DNA of 64,000 bases from Corbicula japonica. Lineage: Eukaryota; Mollusca; Bivalvia; Venerida; Cyrenidae. Under the pieces are notes generated by a model. That model made no database searches. It saw only the letters and a list, made by a program, of their open reading frames with translations, and had not been told where the DNA came from. Positions 25,130 to 37,710 of this stretch are shown here, piece after piece; position 1 is the stretch's first letter, and each line of letters begins with the position of its first letter. The position numbers and the translations under genes are program-made. The DNA lies in assembly GCA_038501625.1 (NCBI GenBank), contig JAZAYU010000179.1:496001-560000 (forward strand), given 5' to 3'.

Positions 25130-25515
25130 GCGAGATCACAAAACCGCGAATACACGATTAGAGATCGCAAAACAACAATGCGAGGGCGCGAAATAACAAA
25201 ACACCTCGTAACGTACTTTAGCGATTTCGCATCGTGTTTTTGCGTTTACGTGGTCTCGTTTTCCCACGGCTGAGACCACGAAAACTCGAAAACAAGATTC
25301 GAGAACGCGGAACAACGATGCGAGGTCATGAAAGTACGACGCTAAAGCGCGATATTAATTTTTCGTCCTCGCTTTGTATTTTTTGCGACTTCGCTTCGTT
25401 GTTGTTTTTTGCGCGATATATTTTGCATCATCGTTTCGCGATCTCGCATCGATGTTTCGCGATTTCGCATCGTGTTTTCGCGTCTTCGCGTAACAACGAT
25501 GGCCCCGTACTAGGG
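25130..25515. repeat. CpG-rich motif block, mirrored copy
   Basis: Inverted copy of 15411-15792 in the right arm, with several differences ('cacaaaaccgcgaatacacg' here). The same self-complementary words are present. Confidence 0.78.
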
Positions 25516-25835
25516 AACATCGTAGTAAGTTGATACATGAGGAGGAATATGTAATTTTCTATTTCTCTCAACTTATATATTATAGTTATCATATAAGTCG
25601 TGTTCCAATTTTAGTTATATTATATTTATGATATAGCAAGCTGTTTGTTACAATGACATATATATTACGCAGAATATTATTTCGATTTTTAAGAAGGATA
25701 TTGTATTTCAGTTAAAATAAACACAGGACTTCAGGTCAAATAACTTTTATTACAGCAATAAAAACTAAGAGATAAATATAAAATATATGTATAAGTTAAA
25801 TAAAAATATACAAATATATAGTGATATTATGTATA

Positions 25836-25905
25836 TTCCTTACAATTTTACCCTTATAAAAGATTTAAGGGGGGGGGGGGGGTCAGTATACTCTTCCTGC
25901 ATACT
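25836..25905. other. Right-arm-only segment at the LINE A insertion point
   Basis: About 70 bp with a 14-base G run, absent from the left arm, where LINE A lies instead. Either LINE A deleted it on integration, or the right arm gained it. No open frame or site is recognised. Confidence 0.75.
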
Positions 25906-26299
25906 GTAGAATTCAGTGACATGAGCTTTTGTCGTTGGCTTAAACTTTTTTAACTGTCAGCGATTGAATCAATACAATACGCTAAAAAGGTAGCGTGTTC
26001 TCAAAAAAATGAAATAAATTGTATACAAACAAAAATATTTTATATATAAATAAATATCTAATGTCTTTAATAGATTATGATACATAACTTTGATTCTACA
26101 CATGTTAATAACGTGCTCTAGAGAAACACTTGTTCACAAAATAAACCTGATGCCCGAAATGCAATATGAAAGAGCAATAACACAGCTGTCAGTGGTTAGC
26201 CTATTTGAGAAAAATTTAATACTGATAAGAGATAATACTGAACTCAAAACAAAGGCATAGCTTGGAGATCTGGCGAATGTTATCGCCTTCTCAGAATAC

Positions 26300-26542
26300 T
26301 AGACTGGCTCCCGTCCCTATGTTCTGTTATATAGTCTCATGTCACTTATACAATAATCATCAATACCTCCAAGAAAAGCAACTCCTGCAGGTACCTTACT
26401 AATATGCATTTTACTTCCCTTATCTCCCAGAACATAGGATGGTTCAGCATATCAGTAAAAAAGGAAAATGAAATGAATAAAAAAGAAGTTAATAAGTATT
26501 TCAGTGTTTCTATTAATAAACAATCTAGCTGGTGCCAGGCTA
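26300..26542. mobile_element. MITE with 9-bp target duplication, private to right arm
   Basis: A 243-bp insertion flanked by perfect TCAGAATAC at 26291-26299 and 26543-26551. The left arm has a single copy at the matching site (about 2073). The ends are inverted: TAGACTGGCTCCC at the left and, read from the right, TAGCCTGGCACCAGC. A short inner inverted pair (tatgttctg/agaacata) is present. A 9-bp duplication would fit Mutator-like transposases, by inference only. No coding capacity. Confidence 0.88.
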
Positions 26543-29510
26543 TCAGAATACTTGAGAACCCTTTCTTATCCAAACTAGGAGGCTCCAATAGGTAAACGCG
26601 AACTACTCGTATTTATTCAAAAAGATAAACAGGTGTAATCAGATCTAAATCCATGTATTACTTAAAAGAATAATAGTAATAATAAATCTTCTGTAGTTTC
26701 AAAGAGATATCAAAAGAAGAAAAGAATATGATTGAGTATTTGCTTTAATAATATCCTTATCACTACCCCACTCTACACCTCAGCAGGGCACTCAAATATG
26801 TCTCATAATGATTAACATTCGGAAGATGGAAAATTTGTTTTGCGTATTTTCATGTGTATCAAAAAATTGGAGTGCTATTATTTCAACGATATTCATGAAG
26901 GAAATTACGGAGTAAGTTCATTAAATACCGGTAAGTATTTGTATTCTCGTAAAATGCATAAGCTTAACAATATTGAGATTAAATGATACTTTCAAATGGG
27001 GGAGAGAGTTATGATCTAAAGTTTTCATGAATACGGTCCTCATTTTTGCCAAAAACGCCTCAACAAATGTTTAAGCGACGAGATGAGTATTCCAGATGTT
27101 ATCATAATTCTTAAATGTGTACTAGACTCAATGTTTCTTGATAAGATACTTATAATGCGTGTGTTTTTCTGTAGGCCTACAGTTATTTCCAGGTTATATC
27201 AATTTAATTCCCCATTTGTCACGGTACTCACACGGATAAAAGTTCAATGGTGTGGTTTAAGGATGTTATTTTTTAAGTTTTTATTTAACTGGCTTCACTT
27301 TTCTAAAATGATGATAGAACTCTAACTTACAAAAAAGGAAGCAGTTTTGAAGCAAAGAAAACAACAACAAACTTTTCCGTTCTTGGTGTTCAGATTTTTT
27401 TGTCTACAATTTTATTTCATCTAAATGAAATGGTGTTCTTTTACAAGCAATAATATGTTTACAAAAATCATCCTACAATTTAACGGACCTTGATCGGCAT
27501 CGAAAAATCATAGTTTTGAATTTATTCCTTTTTTCAGTATTTTAACAGCATTTTATTTATTTCAGGAATCGCGGCAATGAATAAAAGGTCCTTTCGAGCA
27601 ATTAACCGAGTGGAGCATCGTCGTAAGTTCTTTTGACTCTATATAACTCTTACTCTGTGTAACTCTTGTGTGGTAAAACCAAATAACGCTGTATTCTAAT
27701 TTGAAAAGGGATATTTTTTAAGGAAATACATAATAATCCTATGAATTTGCAATTGTTGAATTTAATGGGTTTTTTAGCTACATGTAACTTAGTGACCCAG
27801 TTAACAATTTGCGGGGCTCTATAGCTCAAAACTTTAAACCTCATTAAAGAAAAGTATGCAAATCTTTGACACTCTCTAGATTGTAGGTACATACAAATTC
27901 CTGATTTTCAAACAAATAACTTATTTCATAAAACAATATTATCAACACAGAATAAATGTTGTTGTTTCTTAATTGTCATCAAAAATCGAAAGAGAAAATC
28001 AAAAGAGATTACTGAACTTTTGATAATCTGCATTGACAATAACATATGTGATGACATTTTCCTTTGTTGTTTGCATTGTAATTGTTCTTTTTAATTCTAA
28101 TTAGGTACACCTTCTACAAGTAGATACCCTCAGAGTAAGCCACGACTCCCGCAGAAAAGCGACGTCGACCGCCCAGGGTATAAAATGATATTGCCCCTAC
28201 TGAGGAACGAACCTTCACGGCCACAGCGCATACATGTAAGTGTAAACTTCTCTAAAGAGGAAATGGTGCTACCCTTGAAATAAGGGTCTTGCAAGAATCA
28301 CCGAAAGAATTTAAGACAACAGTTGAACTTCAAAATGGTTCAACCTAGACGAGTATGTTAACGTATACTTGTATGCATTTTCATATTAGTGTTTGTTTAA
28401 AACTGAAGAATTAAAATTAATTTATATTTTTCGCACGTAAATAAGGAGTTCACTTTATTTAAAAGTGTGCTATTAATCGTTTTGTGTTTTATAAAATGAA
28501 ATTCAAAGACAACGGAAAGAGAACTTTTTTTATTATGTTCACATTATTTTATTTTATTACTATATTTTAGGTTATGACAAACAATGATTAGTCACTTCCA
28601 AGAAAAAAGGAGTAAATGATGAAGAATAAGTTATTGAAGAAATCAGTTACATGTTAAACGAGAGAATGAATTATTTCGCTTTCCCTCCGAAGACCGGATA
28701 TACGAAAGAAATTTATTATGAAAACAGCAAAAAAAACAAGTCAGCCGCATGAATGGAGTGTTCGTGGTTCTTCTCGCTTCTCCTTTTGTTTGGTTCATGG
28801 AAGACAGAAATAGTGGGAATTTCAATATTTAATAATTAAGTCTTGAATATCATTGAAATATTTAAAAGCAGCTGAACAATAATGTTGTTTTACAAGATCC
28901 TCGACAAAACCCGATGCTTGCTTGGACGTTCAGAACCTGATCAGTGTCACAACTGCAATGAAGGTGATTTATTCCGGAATCTGACGATATTCTTTGATCT
29001 ATTTAAGAAGCCGTTGTGTATGATGTAGATGCACACTGGAAGCACATTTAAATAAAGTTTTAATAAATATCAGCTGGGATCTGAGCTTAATAATATCTCA
29101 ATGGAACTCTTAACAAAGGAATTCCGCTGTATTTGGAAAAGTGATGCCCGGACTCGTAATGTTCCCGTTATTGTGTCCACACATACTGGAAGGAACCGCC
29201 AGAGTTTGAGAGATTTTAAGATTCTGATATTTTTATTATTATTTATGCTAAGTACGTGTATTTTTAATATTTGTACTAGTTTCCTAAATGACCGTTTAAG
29301 AAATGTGTTATATAATTGATATTTGTTATGTGATTTACTTTTTACATTCTTTACAATTACATAATTAAGAATATCACAGTATTGTCAACATAGTTACGCG
29401 GTAAAATACGTATATTTCTTGATCGTTAATGTCCGAATAATAATAAATCTGCGTTGTAACGCCGCATAGCAGAATTGCCGCACGTTGTTAGGGTTGTTGC
29501 TGTTGTTGAT

Positions 29511-29563
29511 GATGATTGATTGATTGATTATCTGATTGATTGATTGGTTGGTTGATTGATTGG

Positions 29564-29640
<77 letters not shown>
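29511..29640. repeat. GATT tetranucleotide microsatellite
   Basis: About 30 GATT units with a few GGTT variants near 29545-29565. The Ser-Ile-Asn-Gln frames on the minus strand are produced by the repeat and are not genes. Confidence 0.96.
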
Positions 29641-31639
29641 GTCGTCGACAAATTTTATTTCCCCAGAGCACATGTGGAGCTGCGATTATTGTTTTGATTT
29701 CTGTTGTTTGTCCGTCGTTAAAAGTTGACTTGTCTAGAAACGTTTGAAATGACGTTGAACGTGCACATTGTATCTCCATACAGATATCACTAGATTTCTG
29801 TTACAAAATAACAAAATAGATGCAATAGTACTCCTCGCATTATTATTATTCTAAATTTTTCGTATTCATCATTTTAACTACACTGTTATTGCACAAGCAC
29901 GTTCTTTCAGTTGATTGTTTCTGTCGACGGCAAACGTTTTTATACGAGTATACGTTTTAAGTTATAACTTACCTGTAAAAAGTAGCAAAATGGTAGATAA
30001 ATGTTTGATTATTTTATTTTTAAGACGAATAGAGCAAGTTCTTAAGTTCTCTGAAAAAAAATAGTTTGAAATATTTTTTTCTATCGTAACTCGGTCTTTA
30101 TTCAATGAACTGATTTCATTTTATGTAAGAAATATGTTGATGTTTTATGACTACTTAGCTGATTATGGTATGAGTGTTATTTGAAAGCTTAAAAGCTTAG
30201 CAGTTGAAATGAGTTGTCTGTCAGCTAAGGGGAAACAACCGCAAGAATGAAAAAAATTGCTTCCGTATTCCATAGGAACGAATAATGGTTTACTATCACT
30301 TTACTTTATTACGATTTGTTAATATGAACAGTTAGTAAAATTTGGTTACCATAATGTAATTAGTTCTTATGTTTTACACGCAACATTGTCGATTAGATGC
30401 GTGACCATGGGTTAAGGGGGCACTAACATTGCGAATGGCGAAAACTGGCAAAAATTTCAAAAATGAATTTCGGGGAAAATACTCGTTTCCACTTAGATTT
30501 TAATGAAGAAATGTATTTATCTAACGATATACTAATGTTTGCAAGCTCAGCGTATTCTAATTCATGTTCGAATGAACACGAACACACTAAAGCAAAAGAA
30601 AAACAGTGCATGAGAACTGAAACAACTCAATCCGAAATAAGTATGCTGGTCTACAATCATTAGTGCCAATTCGTCAAAATAATGTAAGGGTTTTCATGAA
30701 ATTCTTTCGGTTTCAGGGTCAAATCATTTTGAAGTACCTTTTCAAAACTCGACGTTAATTCCCACTGACAGACCAATGAAAGTAAAGAAATATAGTATCA
30801 TGTGGCTGTATTTATATTTGGATGCTTCCGTTGTTTAAAAAAATGCTCTATTTACATAGAACAGACAAACGCCAAAAGGAAATACCGTTTGAACAACAAC
30901 TCTAGAATGATACAAGGTCTAGACAAATGAAACAGATGTCGCATAAATCAGAAATTTTAGGTTGTATCAATTTGTTTTGACCATCAAACCGAAAGTAGAC
31001 CCGAAAGTAAGTTATTCTTGAATTAAAATCTAAGAGACAATGAGTATTTCCCCAAAATTCATATTTGAAAATTTAGCCAGTTATCACCATTTGCATTGTT
31101 TCTAAAACATTAATGCAGCCAAAAGATTAAGAGGAAAAGAGAACACAAGTTGATTAATTGATCAATTAAAAAAAAGACACCACCAACATGAAGGCAGTTC
31201 TTTTTTTTTAAATTAGATACGAAAGCAGAGACTTTTGGTTGATGGCTGTATGACATCATCTAAAGTTCATTTTCCTTGATTTTGATACAGTTGCATTTTA
31301 AAAGTTAAAATTGAAAATTTTTTAGAAGACATTATTGAAAGGTCGAATCAAATCAGATTTCTCGAGTATAATATAAATACGACGGATCGTTCACATATTA
31401 TTACCAAGGTGGTTTATACTGGATATCAGAATGTGAATTAGTGCGTTAATAGAAACCGCATAGTTGTGTATAATCAGTTAGTAAATGCTTATTACTCACC
31501 TGTTGGCATATTTAACATTAAATAACGTAATCAAAATGATTTTAGCGAACTCTATTTATTTATTTCAGTTAAAGAAAGGACTCGAATACATATTAGAAAA
31601 TTTAAAATATATTCTTTTTAATTTATTTAAAGCCTTTGC

Positions 31640-31972
31640 ATCAATAAATTCCGGCCGGACTCCAGTTTTAATTCCGCCCGGGTTCCGGGTGAAAATCCAG
31701 GCGGAATTTCACTTAGTTTCGGGTCGAATTTACATAAAAATTACGGTCGGTTTCCGGGTGAACTTTCTGCGGGTGTAATTCCGCCTGGATTCCGGGTGTA
31801 ATTCCGCCTGGACTTTTGATCTCATTTGCATATTTCGCATCTATTTATGCCCTGTTTCCGGACGTTTTCCGGGTGAATATTAAGTTTGGATATGAATGCT
31901 CATTTTCGCAATGTCCGCCTGGAAATTTCAATTTATTCCTGCTATTTTCCGGGCGTACCTTTTCGTACGGGC
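31640..31972. repeat. CCGG-rich repeat block, copy 2
   Basis: Repeated words such as 'attccgcctggattccgggtgtaattccgcctgg' in AT-rich surroundings, ending 'ttttcgtacggg' like copy 1 at 23.0-23.2 kb. Part of the block is open on the plus strand (to 31778), but the frame reads repeats and is not convincing. Confidence 0.6.
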
Positions 31973-34086
31973 AATGTGCTTAATATAAGTTAAAATTGAA
32001 AGTTATGTCCACTAAATGCATATAAAACCAAGATTGAAACAACTCTGTGATAGAGATGGTTGAAATACAAATAGAATTAACAATGCATTTGTTATTGATT
32101 TTTTAAATCTATTAGAACTGTTTGCAAACATAGGCCCTCTGTACAACACAGATAACAAATTCTACGGACTAAGATTTCTCTACTGACATTTAACAACATC
32201 TTTATTTAAAAGATCGCAAAATTTCACTGTACAAAATCACATAAAGCACAACATATTAATCTGGTGTGGGATCAATTCATGTTTTATGAAAGCTTGATTT
32301 TATTATTTGGTGCAAAACAGATTTAAAAATCCGATAAATAGTAAAATTTAATTAACAATCTGAATCATAGGTATTTAAAAAGGAAGCGATGAATTAAGTA
32401 TAGTATATATAAGTTGTTCAAATGTTAACATTAAATTATACTCACATTTATGTCATCTTATATCAACTGCAAGAAAATACTTTTAGAATCCAAACATTAT
32501 CCGACATCCCAGTGAAAATGACCAAGTCCTTATCACCTGCAGAATTTCAAATGAGCAATGATTAAAAACAAACACAGAAAAAAAGTTAACCGACACAAAC
32601 ACATTGTTAGTTGTCATCCATTCATATATAATTTTAACAACCGCCTTACTTACAAAGGCATGGAAAAATCCTGTTCACTGCGAAAAGATGTTTTTTCACG
32701 ACTGACGATTACTCCATTTTATCTTAATTTACATTCAAGTCAAAAAACTGTATGTCTCCCTCCATGATTCAGAAACCTTCAGAAAAATCGGCTGTTTCAA
32801 GGTCAAACAAAGCTTTATCATAAATAATCTCGCAACCTCGCTAGCAGAGTTCAAATGTTGTCTGGTTTATATTGAAATTTCCCCGGCCTAATTACTATCA
32901 AAATACTTTATGGTAACTAAACGCCGATAGGTTAATGAATTTCTTTAGATAAGTGAGTTGATGTACATTTTTCCTCATCATTTTAAAAGTTAATTGGTTG
33001 TTCTGATTTTCACATTACGTTTTTCATATTAATTTTCTTCCTTTAATCTTTTCAGGATATCTTCTAATTTTAGTTTTGTTCTTGCTTTTTCGTTTTATAT
33101 ACATTGTTACAGCTTCTTTTCGAGAAAACTGTAACGTCTGTGTACACCATTGACTTAGGCAAACCATTGACTCTCCATCTATTACGATACTTTTTAATTA
33201 TGGGAAAATTGTCAAAAATGTTGACAGAAAGTTCTATAAATGTATATATTTTGCGATGCATACTACGTTTAAAATATGTTAAAACTTAAATTTACTATTA
33301 CACGAGTTTCAGTACATAGTTAATAATCTGGCATTAACTTTACAAACAACGACATGTCTTTTACGTTTAGTCAGGGTGTCATTAAACCTGAAGTTGTGCT
33401 GGGTTAGATAAGTTGTTGCAATTTTATTGTTTTCATATGAATTGACTCAATATAGCAAACCGTTGTAGCCACTATGACATATTTTGATAAACGTTTGTTT
33501 TACATTATGTTCCATTAAACGTATAAATTAAAATCATATAGATTTCGTAAATATTGACTAAATTTGAATATTCCCAAAAGGTATCAAGACGTCGAACTGT
33601 GCAGTAATTAATAAACGAATTCAAGCTTTTGACTTAATACACGAGATTGAAATTAATAGTTTTCTTGCACCCACTCATCTTCGACCAGGATGTATTACAT
33701 ATTGAGCTGGTGAATTAACAGATTATTTGTTTCATTACTCAATGGAAATTTGCAAAGGCACTCCACTCCAAAGATGCGTTTTTTCATAAATTCGGCTGCA
33801 ATTTTGAAATAGTGTTTGTTGTGTTTATTGTTGACAGTATTAAAGGAACGACTTGATAGTTTGGTGGCTATATCTTAACTATGTCTGAGAAAGAATACCG
33901 CCAATGGGCGGGGTCGTAAACAACATGCGCATTGTAAACAGAAGAGGCTAGCATTGATTTAGATTGATTGACGGCAAATACACAACATTTCTCTCCTTTC
34001 AAATATATTGACTCTACTAGCTATCTAATTGAAAAACAATCATACACATTAAGCATAAAAGAATCCTTTGCTAAACACTACGAAAT

Positions 34087-34205
34087 TGTAAGTATTAGTT
34101 ATCGTTCATATTTTTAAAAATACGGAATATATTGCAAGCGAGCCGAAGGCGAGCGCAGCAATATGTTCCGTATTTTTAAAAATATGAACGATAACTTGCT
34201 TACAG
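34087..34205. repeat. Long hairpin with GC-rich loop
   Basis: Arms 34098-34135 and 34158-34195 are near-perfect inverted repeats of 38 bp ('gttatcgttcata...'), extended by 'tgtaag'/'cttaca' outside. The 22-base loop reads 'aagcgagccgaaggcgagcg' plus two bases. The AT-rich stem and GC-rich loop resemble the other fold-backs at 41.8, 53.6 and 63.7 kb. Confidence 0.88.
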
Positions 34206-34602
34206 TTTGTCACGTCCGCACACCCGGCAAAACGTTGAAAAGTCACGTAGGCCAAATATCACTGTATTTTCTCTGTATCGGAGTTCATATCGGGGACAAA
34301 ATTGCAGAATATGGGAAATATTTTTTCAAATTTAAAACGAAATGCAGCAATCTCATTGGCTTTCAAAGTAGGACAAACTGTAACATTAATGAAAGCTTAG
34401 ATAAAACTTCTATCCAAAAATAATAGACTGAAGGAAATACACATGTTCAATCTTGATAAGAAATTTTGGTTCTGATGTTTCACGCATTGATAAAATCAAG
34501 TGTTTATCTCATTCATTTATCCCGTTTACTCCACGTGGTCCAGTAGAAGTAGAATTACCGATAAGATATTAGGCTTATGAGAGTCGTCTGTCTGGTTAAC
34601 AC

Positions 34603-34804
34603 TAGCCTGGATTCCAGGCGATGAAGTATATTTTTTATTCATTCTCCAACTAATTATCTTGAGCCAGTCTACATCTGTACTTCAGACATCTCTCTCAATG
34701 CAGGATGATAGAAAATAGACTGGCTACAATAACAGTCTGTTATGATTTATAAAATATAAATAAAAAGACAAAACAAACTAATTATCAGACTAGTGGCTAG
34801 TCTA
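34603..34804. mobile_element. Second MITE with 9-bp target duplication
   Basis: A 202-bp element flanked by perfect GGTTAACAC at 34594-34602 and 34805-34813. The left end is TAGCCTGGATTCC; the right end read inward is TAGACTAGCCACTAG. Duplication length and TAG(C/A)CT termini match the element at 26300-26542, so both belong to one mobilised family. No open frame. Confidence 0.85.
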
Positions 34805-34813
34805 GGTTAACAC

Positions 34814-35929
34814 AAATGTTATTCATCGTTCCAGTTTTTCTTGGCTAAGATAAATTACTTTTAGAGTCATTATTCAGTGCTGGTCAGTTAACACACGCTA
34901 AATAATTTGAATCGTAAAATCAAAGTTTGGTGCGGCACTAAAAGGTAACCAAATGCATATTTATTAAGGTTAAAATTCTAGATTTTAGGAGCTTTTTTCT
35001 CCATTAAGGGATATCTGCATTCATTTGCAGTCTGAGCAGAGCGATCATCAGATAAATTAGAACTTGGCATGTTTTGTGTTTTGGCACAAATTGTTTCATA
35101 ATCTTGGTTATCTTGGTTATCTTGGTTCCAAGTTACTACTAACGGAATTACCAAAGGAGTTATATGATTTTCACATTTGTGCCATCACCAGGAATATGAT
35201 CGTACAAACTTGGTGGTAACACTGGGTCGTGACTATGCATTTTATCCGATTTTCTAGAAATGTCAATCTTTCTACACGACTGTATACCATGCCCAATATC
35301 AATAGTATACTTAAGTGTGCCTTCGCGTGAAACGATATTTCCTATTACCCATCTTTGGATGTGGGTCTATAGCCACTTGCTAACACGTTTTGTCCAACTT
35401 CAAATTTGGTCTAGTTTCCGTCACAGACTGTTTAGTGCGCGAGTCATTTACGCGCCCTTGTGCGTCGGGCTTGATTAGGTCTAATCTAGTACGTATATTA
35501 CGTCCCAGAAATAATTTCGCGGGGATTTCCCGAGTTGAGTGAGGTCAATTCCTGTATGTTAGGAGGAAACTTTTTATTTTAATTTCGATTTAAATCGACT
35601 TTTTCACATTCCACTGCGTGCCACTAAAACGTTCGCAAAGTCTGTTTGTACTTCGTTCTGCCACAGACGTTTTATATTGGCAAATCTCATTGCATTTCAT
35701 CGCTACAGGACTAAAAATGGTCCCACAAAATCGACATGAATTCTTTCCCAATTCGAACTCGGCGATTCCCACGTATGCAAGTTAACTGATGGTGGAGATA
35801 ATTGTTGCATTTGACAGCTGTAGAAACCTTTCACTAATAGCCTCTTTCAGCTCTGACTTCACATTCTCTAGCCGATCAATTAAAAGGTCTAAATGTTAAA
35901 CTCAGACAAGATATTTCTACATTATTAGA

Positions 35930-35990
<61 letters not shown>

Positions 35991-36544
35991 GAGTAGTGGA
36001 GATCAATAAATACACCGTGCCTACTCGTCTCCCTTTAAAAGTTCACATCACTGTCATGTTATTCTTACGAAAACCTTCCCAAAACAAATCCCGACAGCAC
36101 AGGTTGTGCGTCCTTTCTATGGTCACAGACATTTTCGGCCGCTGAAAATACCCGCTTTATGGTTTATGAAAACTAAATAGATCAAACCAAAATATAAAAC
36201 AATGTAATCGCAGACTTACAATGAAATTGCCCATACTGGGAATCATACATGTACCCATACTGTACAGCGAATGAAAATCCGGATACGGTTTCGAGTGAGC
36301 TATTCGGGTTGTATGTATTGACAATTGTGTGATAATTTCATAACAAAGATTTTTTAATTATGTGATCTAATATTTGTTAAAAAGATCATAGAAGACCATA
36401 AATAAATAAAGATTGTAATCAGCATTAAACACAAACATCTACATGCAGTTCTCATATAATAGCACCCTTAATGAAATAAATGCGTTACATATCCTATATT
36501 CCACGATTACTTAGGAAAATAAGAAATTTCAACTGCGGATTAAT
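34814..36544. other. Intergenic DNA up to the gap
   Basis: No gene recognised. It contains a triple 'atcttggtt' direct repeat near 35099-35128 and an ATT microsatellite at 35934-35990. Small frames at 35260-35478 and 35590-35772 lack domains. Confidence 0.6.
35934..35990. repeat. ATT trinucleotide microsatellite
   Basis: About 19 uninterrupted TTA/ATT units. Confidence 0.96.
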
Positions 36545-37044
36545 NNNNNNNNNNNNNNNNNNNNNNNNNNNNNNNNNNNNNNNNNNNNNNNNNNNNNNNN
36601 NNNNNNNNNNNNNNNNNNNNNNNNNNNNNNNNNNNNNNNNNNNNNNNNNNNNNNNNNNNNNNNNNNNNNNNNNNNNNNNNNNNNNNNNNNNNNNNNNNNN
36701 NNNNNNNNNNNNNNNNNNNNNNNNNNNNNNNNNNNNNNNNNNNNNNNNNNNNNNNNNNNNNNNNNNNNNNNNNNNNNNNNNNNNNNNNNNNNNNNNNNNN
36801 NNNNNNNNNNNNNNNNNNNNNNNNNNNNNNNNNNNNNNNNNNNNNNNNNNNNNNNNNNNNNNNNNNNNNNNNNNNNNNNNNNNNNNNNNNNNNNNNNNNN
36901 NNNNNNNNNNNNNNNNNNNNNNNNNNNNNNNNNNNNNNNNNNNNNNNNNNNNNNNNNNNNNNNNNNNNNNNNNNNNNNNNNNNNNNNNNNNNNNNNNNNN
37001 NNNNNNNNNNNNNNNNNNNNNNNNNNNNNNNNNNNNNNNNNNNN
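36545..37044. other. Assembly gap (500 N)
   Basis: Exactly 500 undetermined bases, a conventional scaffold-gap size, so the true distance and even the join are uncertain. The open frame that spans it is meaningless. Confidence 0.99.
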
Positions 37045-37710
37045 TGTGTGCGTTTCTATTCGACAGCGTGTGCGTTAATCATTGAAGACTGTTTTCGGTT
37101 TGTTTGGACACGTGAAAGCGAAAATGCGGTAATTATAACATTTGATACTGGTAAATCATTAATAAATACATCATCGAATGTTCCTATTCGAGAAAGTCAA
37201 TCTCTGACACAAAGTAGTCTCTTTTTGCTTTGTGGGGCACAAGACGGCTAATATGGCCTGAAATGGAGATGTTGAGAAAATCACAAGGTTTTACTGACGC
37301 AATGAAAGCAAATTTATGTCTAATATATTAGGCTCTAAATATGAAAATACGCCCTGCTTATAACATGACATATGCAAACATATAATTGAATAACAAAGGG
37401 TCACCGTTTGATGTTTGAACACAACTAAATCACTAAACCAGGAAAATTGACACTAAATATATATATAAAAACGGTGATAGATCATAGAAGGTATACCCAC
37501 CCACACCCCACTTATAGACCTTTGATGTAAACAATGGGGTCCCGTACAACAAGTACTAATGGATTGTCTAGAAGAGAATCTGTTAATCAATCTCATCACC
37601 ACGAACTTCAAAGGTACTCTAAAATCTGATAAATCAAAAGAGCATGTGAGCAAAGTGAGTGTAAAGTAAAAGAGATAGGTGATCATGACCTTGGCCAACT
37701 TACAAGAGAC

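Larger units (their letters stand above)
23238..28502. repeat. Right arm of long inverted repeat
   Basis: Continuous reverse complement of 15067-17718 (inner) and 1-2479 (outer). It differs by substitutions and short indels, a private MITE (26300-26542) and a private 70-bp stretch with a G14 run at the point where LINE A sits in the left arm. Small frames are not conserved in length between arms, which argues against coding function. Confidence 0.93.
28503..34086. other. AT-rich intergenic DNA, no gene seen
   Basis: Apart from a GATT microsatellite and a CCGG-rich block I find nothing supportable. Frames of 60-97 codons carry no recognisable domain or consistent codon usage, and no LINE fragment is evident. 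Confidence 0.65.

Noticed and set aside
1..28502. Giant terminal-inverted-repeat transposon (arms as TIRs)
   Set aside because: No transposase in the spacer, no visible target duplication, and the outer end of the left arm lies outside the window, so it cannot be supported.
29394..29779. Ser-Ile-Asn-Gln repeat proteins
   Set aside because: Translation of the GATT microsatellite in three frames.
29511..35990. CRISPR-like array among the short repeats
   Set aside because: The repeats are pure microsatellites without unique spacers, and the sequence is eukaryotic.
36480..37085. 201-codon frame at 36.5 kb
   Set aside because: It is almost wholly the run of N in the assembly gap.
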